Source: Archivesica marissinica | Lineage: Eukaryota > Mollusca > Bivalvia > Venerida > Vesicomyidae | Assembly: GCA_014843695.1 (NCBI GenBank) | Contig: CM026404.1 | Span: 88,547,475 to 88,611,474, forward strand | Direction: 5' to 3' | Length of the DNA stretch: 64,000 nt | Made by a program: the position numbers and the translations under genes | The notes under the pieces: generated by a model | Seen by the model: only the letters and a program-made list of their open reading frames with translations | Database searches by the model: none | What the model was told of the DNA's origin: nothing | Part shown: positions 9,558 to 22,900 of the stretch, in pieces | Layout of the letters: the number at the start of each line of letters is the position of its first letter | How positions within the stretch are numbered: the first letter of the stretch is position 1

Positions 9558-9911
9558 TAAGCTAAATAATGTTATAACTTGCCATCTGGTGACAAACTAA
9601 ACTGCTTTAACGATGGGTCTTATTGAATACACAATACATGTATTTGTATATACCAGCCTGCCATAAGGCCCTCGACATATACACCAGTATAACTGTAATA
9701 AATAAACGAACGTCAATGACTAGTTTAACAACGTATCGCATAATAATGTACGGTACCAATCAGACGGTTATGCAATCTTACCCCATCATGCCCATTGATA
9801 AAAACCAATACAATCCGATACAAAATTGGGATTAATTATATTCGACGATCTCTATGGATATATGCAGCCGACCGTGGAATTGTTTCTCCTTTTCTATTGT
9901 ACTACGTGTAC
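9558..9911. other. Unassigned spacer
   Basis: About 350 bp, AT-rich; one 70-codon open frame (9623-9835) that I do not recognise and do not support as a gene. Confidence 0.45.
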
Positions 9912-10056
9912 TGTTATGTGTAAGTTGGTGTATTTAGAATATATAATTAAAATAACATATAACGATGTTTTGTAACATTCGGATTGTGTTCAAAATATCA
10001 ACGATAGCGCTTCCGTGGCAGGGTGGTGTTGTGCGCCGTCGTTCACTGCTATGGCC
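9912..10056. repeat. Direct repeat, left copy, flanking a SINE-C
   Basis: Begins TGTTATGTGTAAGTTGG and ends near CACTGCTATGGCC. The same sequence recurs at 10352-10492 with a few substitutions and a short deletion (CTTCCGTGG versus CTTGG). The SINE-C at 10071-10348 lies between the two. At about 140 bp it is far too long for a retroposon target-site duplication, so it marks a local duplication. Confidence 0.9.
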
Positions 10057-10070
10057 TGTGTGTGTTGTAC

Positions 10071-10348
10071 GTTTATTTGTCTTCGCTAACGGTTGCCCAT
10101 ATGAGCGACGCCTCCTGAAGAGATTAGTCAATTTAGATTATTGGAGGACAGTGCAATGATACAGACAGATACCCATTCCAGAGTCTCCTCTGGTTCTTTT
10201 ACGTGCACGGTGTACAGCACCGACACGAGATCCCCCGGTTTAATGTCCCATCTGAGAGACTGTTAAGTTTATTAGGGTCAAACGAGGGATCGAACTTGCG
10301 ATCCCTGAATTACCAGTCCAGCGTGTTACCACTGGACTACAGATCCGT
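10071..10348 (-). mobile_element. SINE-C, near full-length copy
   Basis: Minus-strand head: GATCTGTAGTCCAGTGGTAA then an anticodon arm CTGGA/TTCAG with loop CTGGTAA (anticodon position GGT, Thr-like), and B-box-like AGTTCGATCCCTCG. The body holds GGGACATTAAACCG, CGTGTCGGTGC, GAACCAGAGGA and TGTATCATTGCACTGTCCTC. The tail is CAGGAGGCGTCGCTCATATG and GGCAACCGTTAGCG. Compare 36118-36394. The arm mismatches argue against a working tRNA gene. Confidence 0.9.
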
Positions 10349-10351
10349 CTG

Positions 10352-10492
10352 TGTTATGTGTAAGTTGGTGTATTTAGAATATATATTTAAAACAACATAA
10401 AACGATGTTTTGTAACATTCGGATTATGTTCAAAATATCAACGATAGCGCTTGGCAGGGTGGTGTTGCGCGCAGTCGTTCACTGCTATAGCC
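10352..10492. repeat. Direct repeat, right copy, flanking a SINE-C
   Basis: Second copy of 9912-10056, same orientation, offset 440 bp. It starts directly after the SINE-C head, so the junction is sharp on that side. Confidence 0.9.
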
Positions 10493-10918
10493 ACGACCGG
10501 GTGTTCGCTCCCTATCAGGGACAACTGATAAATTGTGATATGTGAGAACGTTGTCAGTCGCTTACGGAGGTTGGAGAGTTGAGTACTGTTTCTTACCCAG
10601 GTAATGTGTGTGGTCTACTCTCTGCCACAACACACTGACCTCCTAATGATAATCAGAACATGATTGATGGGCGGTATTAGAAAGAAGAACTACGTAATTG
10701 TTCAAGCTTCTAGTATCAACAACGCTACTGTAATGTTAGTTTGCAAGTGTTCTTTAAGAGCGACATTACATCACAGAAAACAAAACATGCATAATTATGT
10801 TACGTATAGATACAAGTGTTACTACAAATCGACATAATTCGAACAATCAACAATGTTTTTGTGGTCAACAAACTCTCTTTTTCGTGAAAGCAAGATTTTA
10901 TATCCCGCCATCATCACT
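10493..10918. other. Unassigned spacer before the large satellite
   Basis: About 425 bp of single-copy-looking sequence. No gene is recognised. Confidence 0.45.
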
Positions 10919-13900
10919 ATGTGTAGTCAGTTACCACCAGTAGGTGTATAGTCAGTCACCACCAGTAGGTGTGTAGTCAGTCACCACCAGTAGGTGTATA
11001 GTCAGTCACCACCAGTAGGTGTATAGTCAGTCACCACCAGTAGGTGTACAGTCAGTCACCACCAGTAGGTGTATAGTCAGTCACCACCAGTAGGTGTACA
11101 GTCAGTCACCACCAGTAGGTGTACAGTCAGTCACCACCAGTAGGTGTACAGTCAGTCACCACCAGTAGGTGTATAGTCAGTCACCACCAGTAGGTGTATA
11201 GTCAGTCACCACCAGTAGGTGTATAGTCAGTCACCACCAGTAGGTGTATAGTCAGTCACCACCAGTAGGTGTATAGTCAGTCACCACCAGTAGGTGTATA
11301 GTCAGTCACCACCAGTAGGTGTATAGTCAGTCACCACCAGTAGGTGTATAGTCAGTCACCACCAGTAGGTGTATAGTCAGTCACCACCAGTAGGTGTATA
11401 GTCAGTCACCACCAGTAGGTGTATAGTCAGTCACCACCAGTAGGTGTATAGTCAGTCACCACCAGTAGGTGTATAGTCAGTCACCACCAGTAGGTGTATA
11501 GTCAGTCACCACCAGTAGGTGTATAGTCAGTCACCACCAGTAGGTGTATAGTCAGTCACCACCAGTAGGTGTATAGTCAGTCACCACCAGTAGGTGTATA
11601 GTCAGTCACCACCAGTAGGTGTATAGTCAGTCACCACCAGTAGGTGTATAGTCAGTCACCACCAGTAGGTGTATAGTCAGTCACCACCAGTAGGTGTATA
11701 GTCAGTCACCACCAGTAGGTGTATAGTCAGTCACCACCAGTAGGTGTATAGTCAGTCACCACCAGTAGGTGTATAGTCAGTCACCACCAGTAGGTGTATA
11801 GTCAGTCACCACCAGTAGGTGTATAGTCAGTCACCACCAGTAGGTGTATAGTCAGTCACCACCAGTAGGTGTATAGTCAGTCACCACCAGTAGGTGTATA
11901 GTCAGTCACCACCAGTAGGTGTATAGTCAGTCACCACCAGTAGGTGTATAGTCAGTCACCACCAGTAGGTGTATAGTCAGTCACCACCAGTAGGTGTATA
12001 GTCAGTCACCACCAGTAGGTGTATAGTCAGTCACCACCAGTAGGTGTATAGTCAGTCACCACCAGTAGGTGTATAGTCAGTCACCACCAGTAGGTGTATA
12101 GTCAGTCACCACCAGTAGGTGTATAGTCAGTCACCACCAGTAGGTGTATAGTCAGTCACCACCAGTAGGTGTATAGTCAGTCACCACCAGTAGGTGTATA
12201 GTCAGTCACCACCAGTAGGTGTATAGTCAGTCACCACCAGTAGGTGTATAGTCAGTCACCACCAGTAGGTGTATAGTCAGTCACCACCAGTAGGTGTATA
12301 GTCAGTCACCACCAGTAGGTGTGTAGTCAGTCACCACCAGTAGGTGTATAGTCAGTCACCACCAGTAGGTGTATAGTCAGTCACCACCAGTAGGTGTATA
12401 GTCAGTCACCACCAGTAGGTGTATAGTCAGTCACCACCAGTAGGTGTATAGTCAGTCACCACCAGTAGGTGTATAGTCAGTCACCACCAGTAGGTGTATA
12501 GTCAGTCACCACCAGTAGGTGTATAGTCAGTCACCACCAGTAGGTGTATAGTCAGTCACCACCAGTAGGTGTATAGTCAGTCACCACCAGTAGGTGTATA
12601 GTCAGTCACCACCAGTAGGTGTATAGTCAGTCACCACCAGTAGGTATATAGTCAGTACCACCAGTAGGTGTATAGTCAGTCACCACCAGTAGGTGTACAG
12701 TCAGTCACCACCAGTAGGTGTATAGTCAGTCACCACCAGTAGGTGTATAGTCAGTCACCACCAGTAGGTGTATAGTCAGTCACCACCAGTAGGTGTATAG
12801 TCAGTCACCACCAGTAGGTGTATAGTCAGTCACCACCAGTAGGTGTATAGTCAGTCACCACCAGTAGGTGTATAGTCAGTCACCACCAGTAGGTGTATAG
12901 TCAGTCACCACCAGTAGGTATATAGTCAGTTACCACCAGTAGGTGTATAGTCAGTCACCACCAGTAGGTGTATAGTCAGTCACCACCAGTAGGTGTATAG
13001 TCAGTCACCACCAGTAGGTGTATAGTCAGTCACCACCAGTAGGTGTACAGTCAGTCACCACCAGTAGGTATATAGTCAGTCACCACCAGTAGGTGTATAG
13101 TCAGTCACCACCAGTAGGTGTATAGTCAGTCACCACCAGTAGGTATATAGTCAGTTACCACCAGTAGGTGTATAGTCAGTCACCACCAGTAGGTGTACAG
13201 TCAGTCACCACCAGTAGGTGTATAGTCAGTCACCACCAGTAGGTGTATAGTCAGTCACCACCAGTAGGTGTATAGTCAGTCACCACCAGTAGGTGTATAG
13301 TCAGTCACCACCAGTAGGTGTATAGTCAGTCACCACCAGTAGGTGTATAGTCAGTCACCACCAGTAGGTGTATAGTCAGTCACCACCAGTAGGTGTATAG
13401 TCAGTCACCACCAGTAGGTGTATAGTCAGTCACCACCAGTAGGTGTATAGTCAGTCACCACCAGTAGGTGTATAGTCAGTCACCACCAGTAGGTGTATAG
13501 TCAGTTACCACCAGTAGGTATATAGTCAGTCATCACCAGTAGGTATATAGTCAGTTACCACAAACGTAGGTGTATAGTCAGTCACCACCAGTAGGTGTAT
13601 AGTCAGTCACCACCAGTAGGTATATAGTCAGTCATCACCAGTAGGTATATAGTCAGTTACCACCAACGTAGGTGTATAGTCAGTCACCACCAGTAGGTGT
13701 ATAGTCAGTCACCACCAGTAGGTATATAATCAGTCATCACCAGTAGGTATATCGTCAGTTACCACCAACGTAGGTGTATAGTCAGTCACCACCAGTAGGT
13801 GTATAGTCAGTCACCACCAGTAGGTATATAGTCAGTCACCACCAGTAGGTGTATACAGTCAGTCATCACCAGTAGGTATATAGTCAGTCACCACCAGTAG

Positions 13901-16900
13901 GTGTATAGTCAGTCACCACCAGTAGGTGTATAGTCAGTTACCACCAGTAGGTATATAGTCAGTCACCACCAGTAGGTGTATAGTCAGTCACCACCAGTAG
14001 GTGTATACAGTCAGTCATCACCAGTAGGTGTATAGTCAGTCACCACCAGTAGGTGTATAGTCAGTCACCACCAGTAGGTATATAGTCAGTCACCACCAGT
14101 AGGTGTATAGTCAGTCACCACAGTAGTGTAAGTCAGTCACCACCAGTAGGTTATAGTCAGTCACCAGTGGTGTTGTGTAGGTTATAGTCAGTCCACCAGT
14201 AGTTAAGTCAGTCACCCAGTAGGTGTATAGTCAGTCACCACCAGTAGGTGTATAGTCAGTCACCACCAGTAGGTATATAGTCAGTCACCACCAGTAGGTG
14301 TATAGTCAGTCACCACCAGTAGGTATATAGTCAGTCACCACCAGTAGGTGTATAGTCAGTCATCACCAGTAGGTATATAGTCAGTCACCACCAGTAGGTG
14401 TATACAGTCAGTCATCACCAGTAGGTATATAGTCAGTCACCACCAGTAGGTGTATAGTCAGTCACCACCAGTAGGTGTATAGTCAATCACCACCAACGTA
14501 GGTGTATAGTCAGTTACCACCAGTAGGTGTATAGTCAGTCACCACCAGTAGGTGTATAGTCAGTCACCACCAGTAGGTGTGTAGTCAATCACCACCAGTA
14601 GGTGTATAGTCAGTCACCACCAGTAGGTGTGTAGTCAGTCACCACCAGTAGGTGTGTAGTCAATCACCACCAGTAGGTGTATAGTCAGTCACCACCAGTA
14701 GGTGTGTAGTCAGTCACCACCAGTAGGTGTATAGTCAGTCACCACCAGTAGGTGTATAGTCAGTCACCACCAGTAGGTGTATAGTCAGTCACCACCAGTA
14801 GGTGTATAGTCAGTCACCACCAGTAGGTGTATAGTCAGTTACCACCAGTAGGTGTATAGTCAGTCACCACCAGTAGGTGTATAGTCAGTCATCACCAGTA
14901 GGTGTATAGTCAGTCACCACCAGTAGATGTATAGTCAGTCACCACCAGTAGGTATATAGTCAGTCATCACCAGTAGGTATATAATCAGTCATCACCAGTA
15001 GGTATATAGTCAGTCACCACCAGTAGGTATATAATCAGTCACCACCAGTAGGTATATAGTCAGTCATCACCAGTAGGTATATAGTCAGTCATCACCAGTA
15101 GGTATATAGTCAGTCATCACCAGTAGGTATACAGTCAGTCATCACCAGTAGGTATATAGTCAGTCATCACCAGTAGGTATATAGTCAGTCATCACCAGTA
15201 GGTATATAGTCAGTCATCACCAGTAGGTATATAGTCAGTCATCACCAGTAGGTATACAGTCAGTCATCACCAGTAGGTATATAGTCAGTCATCACCAGTA
15301 GGTATATAATCAGTCATCACCAGTAGGTATATAGTCAGTCATCACCAGTAGGTATATAGTCAGTCACCACCAGTAGGTATATAATCAGTCACCACCAGTA
15401 GGTATATAATCAGTCACCACCAGTAGGTATATAATCAGTCACCACCAGTAGGTATATAATCAGTCACCACCAGTAGGTATATAGTCAGTCACCACCAGTA
15501 GGTATATAGTCAGTCACCACCAGTAGGTGTATAGTCAGTCACCACCAGTAGGTGTATAGTCAGTCATCACCAGTAGGTGTATAGTCAGTCACCACCAGTA
15601 GGTGTATAGTCAGTCACCACCAGTAGGTGTATAGTCAGTCACCACCAGTATGTATACAGTCAGTCACCACCAGTAGGTGTATAGTCAGTCACCACCAGTA
15701 GGTATATAGTCAGTCATCACCAGTAGGTGTATAATCAGTCACCACCAGTAGGTATATAGTCAGTCACCACCAGTAGGTGTATAGTCAGTCATCACCAGTA
15801 GGTATATAGTCAGTCACCACCAGTAGGTGTATAGTCAGTCATCACCAGTAGGTATATAGTCAGTCACCACCAGTAGGTGTATAGTCAGTCACCACCAGTA
15901 GGTGTATAGTCAATCACCACCAGTAGGTGTATAGTCAGTCACCACCAGTAGGTGTATAGTCAGTCACCACCAGTAGGTGTATAGTCAGTCACCACCAGTA
16001 GGTGTATAGTCAGTCACCACCAGTAGGTGTATAGTCAGTCACCACCAGTAGGTGTTAGTCAGTCACCACCAGTAGGTGTATAGTCAGTCACCACCAGTAG
16101 GTGTATAGTCAGTCACCACCAGTAGGTGTATAGTCAGTCACCACCAGTAGGTGTATAGTCAGTCACCACCAGTAGGTGTATAGTCAGTCACCACCAGTAG
16201 GTGTATAGTCAGTCACCACCAGTAGGTGTATAGTCAGTCACCACCAGTAGGTGTATAGTCAGTCACCACCAGTAGGTATATAGTCAGTCATCACCAGTAG
16301 GTGTATAGTCAGTCACCACCAGTAGGTGTATAGTCAGTCACCACCAGTAGGTATATAGTCAGTCATCACCAGTAGGTATATAATCAGTCATCACCAGTAG
16401 GTATATAGTCAGTCACCACCAGTAGGTATATAGTCAGTCATCACCAGTAGGTATATAGTCAGTCATCACCAGTAGGTATATAGTCAGTCATCACCAGTAG
16501 GTATATAGTCAGTCATCACCAGTAGGTATATAGTCAGTCATCACCAGTAGGTATATAGTCAGTCATCACCAGTAGGTATATAGTCAGTCATCACCAGTAG
16601 GTATAGTCAGTCATCACCAGTAGGTATAGTCAGTCATCACCAGTAGGTATATAGTCAGTCACCACCAGTAGGTATATAGTCAGTCACCACCAGTAGGTAT
16701 ATAGTCAGTCACCACCAGTAGGTATATAGTCAGTCACCACCAGTAGGTATATAGTCAGTCACCACCAGTAGGTGTATAGTCAGTCACCACCAGTAGGTAT
16801 ATAGTCAGTCACCACCAGTAGGTGTATAGTCAGTCACCACCAGTAGGTATATAGTCAGTCACCACCAGTAGGTGTATAGTCAGTCACCACCAGTAGGTGT

Positions 16901-19900
16901 ATAGTCAGTCACCACCAGTAGGTGTATAGTCAGTCACCACCAGTAGGTGTATAGTCAGTCACCACCAGTAGGTGTATAGTCAGTCACCACCAGTAGGTGT
17001 ATAGTCAGTCACCACCAGTAGGTGTATAGTCAGTTACCACCAGTAGGTGTATAGTCAGTCACCACCAGTAGGTATATAGTCAGTCACCACCAGTAGGTGT
17101 ATAGTCAGTCACCACCAGTAGGTGTATAGTCAGTCACCACCAGTAGGTATATAGTCAGTCATCACCAGTAGGTATATAGTCAGTCATCACCAGTAGGTAT
17201 ATAGTCAGTCATCACCAGTAGGTATATAGTCAGTCACCACCAGTAGGTATATAGTCAGTCATCACCAGTAGGTATATAGTCAGTCATCACCAGTAGGTAT
17301 ATAGTCAGTCATCACCAGTAGGTATACAGTCAGTCATCACCAGTAGGTATATAGTCAGTCATCACCAGTAGGTATATAGTCAGTCATCACCAGTAGGTAT
17401 ATAGTCAGTCATCACCAGTAGGTATATAGTCAGTCATCACCAGTAGGTATACAGTCAGTCATCACCAGTAGGTATATAGTCAGTCATCACCAGTAGGTAT
17501 ATAATCAGTCATCACCAGTAGGTATATAGTCAGTCATCACCAGTAGGTATATAGTCAGTCACCACCAGTAGGTATATAATCAGTCACCACCAGTAGGTAT
17601 ATAATCAGTCACCACCAGTAGGTATATAATCAGTCACCACCAGTAGGTATATAATCAGTCACCACCAGTAGGTGTATAGTCAGTTACCACCAGTAGGTGT
17701 ATAGTCAGTCACCACCAGTAGGTGTATAGTCAGTTACCACCAGTAGGTATATAGTCAGTCACCACCAGTAGGTGTATAGTCAGTCACCACCAGTAGGTGT
17801 ATAGTCAGTCACCACCAGTAGGTGTATAGTCAGTTACCACCAGTAGGTATATAGTCAGTCACCACCAGTAGGTGTATAGTCAGTCACCACCAGTAGGTGT
17901 ATAGTCAGTCACCACCAGTAGGTATATAGTCAGTCACCACCAGTAGGTGTATAGTCAGTCACCACCAGTAGGTGTATAGTCAGTCACCACCAGTAGGTGT
18001 ATAGTCAGTCACCACCAGTAGGTGTATAGTCAGTCACCACCAGTAGGTGTATAGTCAGTCACCACCAGTAGGTATATAGTCAGTCACCACCAGTAGGTGT
18101 ATAGTCAGTCACCACCAGTAGGTGTATAGTCAGTCACCACCAGTAGGTATATAGTCAGTTACCACCAGTAGGTGTATAGTCAGTCACCACCAGTAGGTGT
18201 ACAGTCAGTCACCACCAGTAGGTGTATAGTCAGTCACCACCAGTAGGTGTATAGTCAGTCACCACCAGTAGGTGTATAGTCAGTCACCACCAGTAGGTGT
18301 ATAGTCAGTCACCACCAGTAGGTATATAGTCAGTCACCACCAGTAGGTGTATAGTCAGTCACCACCAGTAGGTGTATAGTCAGTCACCACCAGTAGGTGT
18401 ATAGTCAGTCACCACCAGTAGGTGTATAGTCAGTCACCACCAGTAGGTGTATAGTCAGTCACCACCAGTAGGTGTATAGTCAGTCACCACCAGTAGGTGT
18501 ATAGTCAGTCACCACCAGTAGGTATATAGTCAGTCATCACCAGTAGGTATATAGTCAGTCACCACCAGTAGGTGTATAGTCAGTCACCACCAGTAGGTGT
18601 ATAGTCAGTCACCACCAGTAGGTATATAGTCAGTCATCACCAGTAGGTATATAGTCAGTCACCACCAGTAGGTGTATAGTCAGTCACCACCAGTAGGTGT
18701 ATAGTCAGTCACCCAGTAGGTATATATCGTCTCACCAGTAGGTTATGTCAGTACCACCATAGGGTAGTCTCACCACCAGTAGGGTATAGTCAGTCACCAG
18801 TAGGTATATAGTCAGTCACCACCAGTAGGTGTATACAGTCAGTCATCACCAGTAGGTATATAGTCAGTCACCACCAGTAGGTGTATAGTCAGTCACCACC
18901 AGTAGGTGTATAGTCAATCACCACCAACGTAGGTGTATAGTCAGTTACCACCAGTAGGTGTATAGTCAGTCACCACCAGTAGGTGTATAGTCAGTCACCA
19001 CCAGTAGGTGTGTAGTCAATCACCACCAGTAGGTGTATAGTCAGTCACCACCAGTAGGTGTGTAGTCAGTCACCACCAGTAGGTGTGTAGTCAATCACCA
19101 CCAGTAGGTGTATAGTCAGTCACCACCAGTAGGTGTATAGTCAGTCACCACCAGTAGGTGTATAGTCAGTCACCACCAGTAGGTGTATAGTCAGTCACCA
19201 CCAGTAGGTGTATAGTCAGTTACCACCAGTAGGTGTATAGTCAGTCACCACCAGTAGGTGTATAGTCAGTCATCACCAGTAGGTGTATAGTCAGTCACCA
19301 CCAGTAGATGTATAGTCAGTCACCACCAGTAGGTATATAGTCAGTCATCACCAGTAGGTATATAATCAGTCATCACCAGTAGGTATATAGTCAGTCACCA
19401 CCAGTAGGTATATAATCAGTCACCACCAGTAGGTATATAGTCAGTCATCACCAGTAGGTATATAGTCAGTCATCACCAGTAGGTATATAGTCAGTCATCA
19501 CCAGTAGGTATACAGTCAGTCATCACCAGTAGGTATATAGTCAGTCATCACCAGTAGGTATATAGTCAGTCATCACCAGTAGGTATATAGTCAGTCATCA
19601 CCAGTAGGTATATAGTCAGTCATCACCAGTAGGTATACAGTCAGTCATCACCAGTAGGTATATAGTCAGTCATCACCAGTAGGTATATAATCAGTCATCA
19701 CCAGTAGGTATATAGTCAGTCATCACCAGTAGGTATATAGTCAGTCACCACCAGTAGGTATATAATCAGTCACCACCAGTAGGTATATAATCAGTCACCA
19801 CCAGTAGGTATATAATCAGTCACCACCAGTAGGTATATAATCAGTCACCACCAGTAGGTATATAGTCAGTCACCACCAGTAGGTATATAGTCAGTCACCA

Positions 19901-22900
19901 CCAGTAGGTGTATAGTCAGTCACCACCAGTAGGTGTATAGTCAGTCACCACCAGTAGGTGTATAGTCAGTTACCACCAGTAGGTATATAGTCAGTCACCA
20001 CCAGTAGGTGTATAGTCAGTCACCACCAGTAGGTATATAGTCAGTCACCACCAGTAGGTGTATAGTCAGTCACCACCAGTAGGTGTGTAGTCAGTCACCA
20101 CCAGTAGGTGTATAGTCAGTCACCACCAGTAGGTGTATAGTCAGTCACCACCAGTAGGTGTATAGTCAGTCACCACCAGTAGGTGTATAGTCAGTCACCA
20201 CCAGTAGGTGTATAGTCAGTCACCACCAGTAGGTGTATAGTCAGTCACCACCAGTAGGTGTATAGTCAGTCATCACCAGTAGGTGTATAGTCAGTCACCA
20301 CCAGTAGGTGTATAGTCAGTCACCACCAGTAGGTATATAGTCAGTCATCACCAGTAGGTATATAGTCAGTCATCACCAGTAGGTATATAGTCAGTCACCA
20401 CCAGTAGGTATATAATCAGTCACCACCAGTAGGTATATAGTCAGTCATCACCAGTAGGTATATAGTCAGTCATCACCAGTAGGTATATAGTCAGTCATCA
20501 CCAGTAGGTATACAGTCAGTCATCACCAGTAGGTATATAGTCAGTCATCACCAGTAGGTATATAGTCAGTCATCACCAGTAGGTATATAGTCAGTCATCA
20601 CCAGTAGGTATATAGTCAGTCATCACCAGTAGGTATATAGTCAGTCATCACCAGTAGGTATATAGTCAGTCATCACCAGTAGGTATATAATCAGTCATCA
20701 CCAGTAGGTATATAGTCAGTCATCACCAGTAGGTATATAGTCAGTCACCACCAGTAGGTATATAGTCAGTCACCACCAGTAGGTATATAGTCAGTCACCA
20801 CCAGTAGGTATATAATCAGTCACCACCAGTAGGTATATAATCAGTCACCACCAGTAGGTGTATAGTCAGTCACCACCAGTAGGTGTATAGTCAGTCACCA
20901 CCAGTAGGTGTATAGTCAGTCACCACCAGTAGGTATATAGTCAGTCACCACCAGTAGGTGTATAGTCAGTCACCACCAGTAGGTGTACAGTCAGTCACCA
21001 CCAGTAGGTGTATAGTCAGTTACCACCAGTAGGTAAGTAGTAGTAGAGTCAGTCACCACCAGTAGGTGTATAGTCAGTCACCACCAGTAGGTGTATAGTC
21101 AGTCACCACCAGTAGGTATATAGTCAGTCACCACCAGTAGGTGTATAGTCAGTCACCACCAGTAGGTGTATAGTCAGTCACCACCAGTAGGTGTATAGTC
21201 AGTCACCACCAGTAGGTGTATAGTCAGTCACCACCAGTAGGTGTATAGTCAGTCACCACCAGTAGGTGTATAGTCAGTCACCACCAGTAGGTGTATAGTC
21301 AGTCACCACCAGTAGGTGTATAGTCAGTCACCACCAGTAGGTATATAGTCAGTCACCACCAGCAGGTGTATAGTCAGTCACCACCAGTAGGTGTATAGTC
21401 AGTCACCACCAGTAGGTGTATAGTCAGTCACCACCAGTAGGTGTATAGTCAGTCACCACCAGTAGGTGTATAGTCAGTCACCACCAGTAGGTGTATAGTC
21501 AGTCACCACCAGTAGGTATATAGTCAGTCACCACCAGTAGGTGTATAGTCAGTCACCACCAGTAGGTGTATAGTCAGTCACCACCAGTAGGTGTATAGTC
21601 AGTCACCACCAGTAGGTGTATAGTCAGTCACCACCAGTAGGTGTATAGTCAGTCACCACCAGTAGGTGTATAGTCAGTCACCACCAGTAGGTGTATAGTC
21701 AGTTACCACCAGTAGGTATATAGTCAGTCATCACCAGTAGGTATATAGTCAGTTACCACAAACGTAGGTGTATAGTCAGTCACCACCAGTAGGTGTATAG
21801 TCAGTCACCACCAGTAGGTATATAGTCAGTCATCACCAGTAGGTATATAGTCAGTTACCACCAACGTAGGTGTATAGTCAGTCACCACCAGTAGGTGTAT
21901 AGTCAGTCACCACCAGTAGGTATATAATCAGTCATCACCAGTAGGTATATCGTCAGTTACCACCAACGTAGGTGTATAGTCAGTCACCACCAGTAGGTGT
22001 ATAGTCAGTCACCACCAGTAGGTATATAGTCAGTCACCACCAGTAGGTGTATACAGTCAGTCATCACCAGTAGGTATATAGTCAGTCACCACCAGTAGGT
22101 GTATAGTCAGTCACCACCAGTAGGTGTATAGTCAGTTACCACCAGTAGGTATATAGTCAGTCACCACCAGTAGGTGTATAGTCAGTCACCACCAGTATGT
22201 GTACAGTCAGTCACCACCAGTAGGTGTATAGTCAGTCACCACCAGTAGGTGTATAGTCAGTCACCACCAGTAGGTATATAGTCAGTCACCACCAGTATGT
22301 CTACAGTCAGTCACCACCAGTAGGTGTATAGTCAGTCACCACCAGTAGGTATATAGTCAGTCATCACCAGTAGGTGTATAATCAGTCACCACCAGTAGGT
22401 ATATAGTCAGTCACCACCAGTAGGTGTATAGTCAGTCCACCAGTAGGTATATAGTCAGTCACCACCAGTAGGGTATATAGTCAGTCATCACCAGTAGGTG
22501 TATAGTCAGTCACCACCAGTAGGTGTATAGTCAGTCACCACCAGTAGGTGTATAGTCAATCACCACCAGTAGGTGTATAGTCAGTCACCACCAGTAGGTG
22601 TATAGTCAGTCACCACCAGTAGGTGTGTAGTCAGTCACCACCAGTAGGTGTATAGTCAGTCACCACCAGTAGGTGTATAGTCAGTCACCACCAGTAGGTG
22701 TGTAGTCAGTCACCACCAGTAGGTGTATAGTCAGTCACCACCAGTAGGTGTATAGTCAGTCACCACCAGTAGGTGTATAGTCAGTCACCACCAGTAGGTG
22801 TATAGTCAGTCACCACCAGTAGGTGTATAGTCAGTCACCACCAGTAGGTGTATAGTCAGTCACCACCAGTAGGTGTATAGTCAGTCACCACCAGTAGGTG

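Noticed and set aside
9912..10492. LTR retrotransposon with short LTRs
   Set aside because: The direct repeats flank only a SINE-C. No LTR end motifs, primer-binding site or coding sequence are present.
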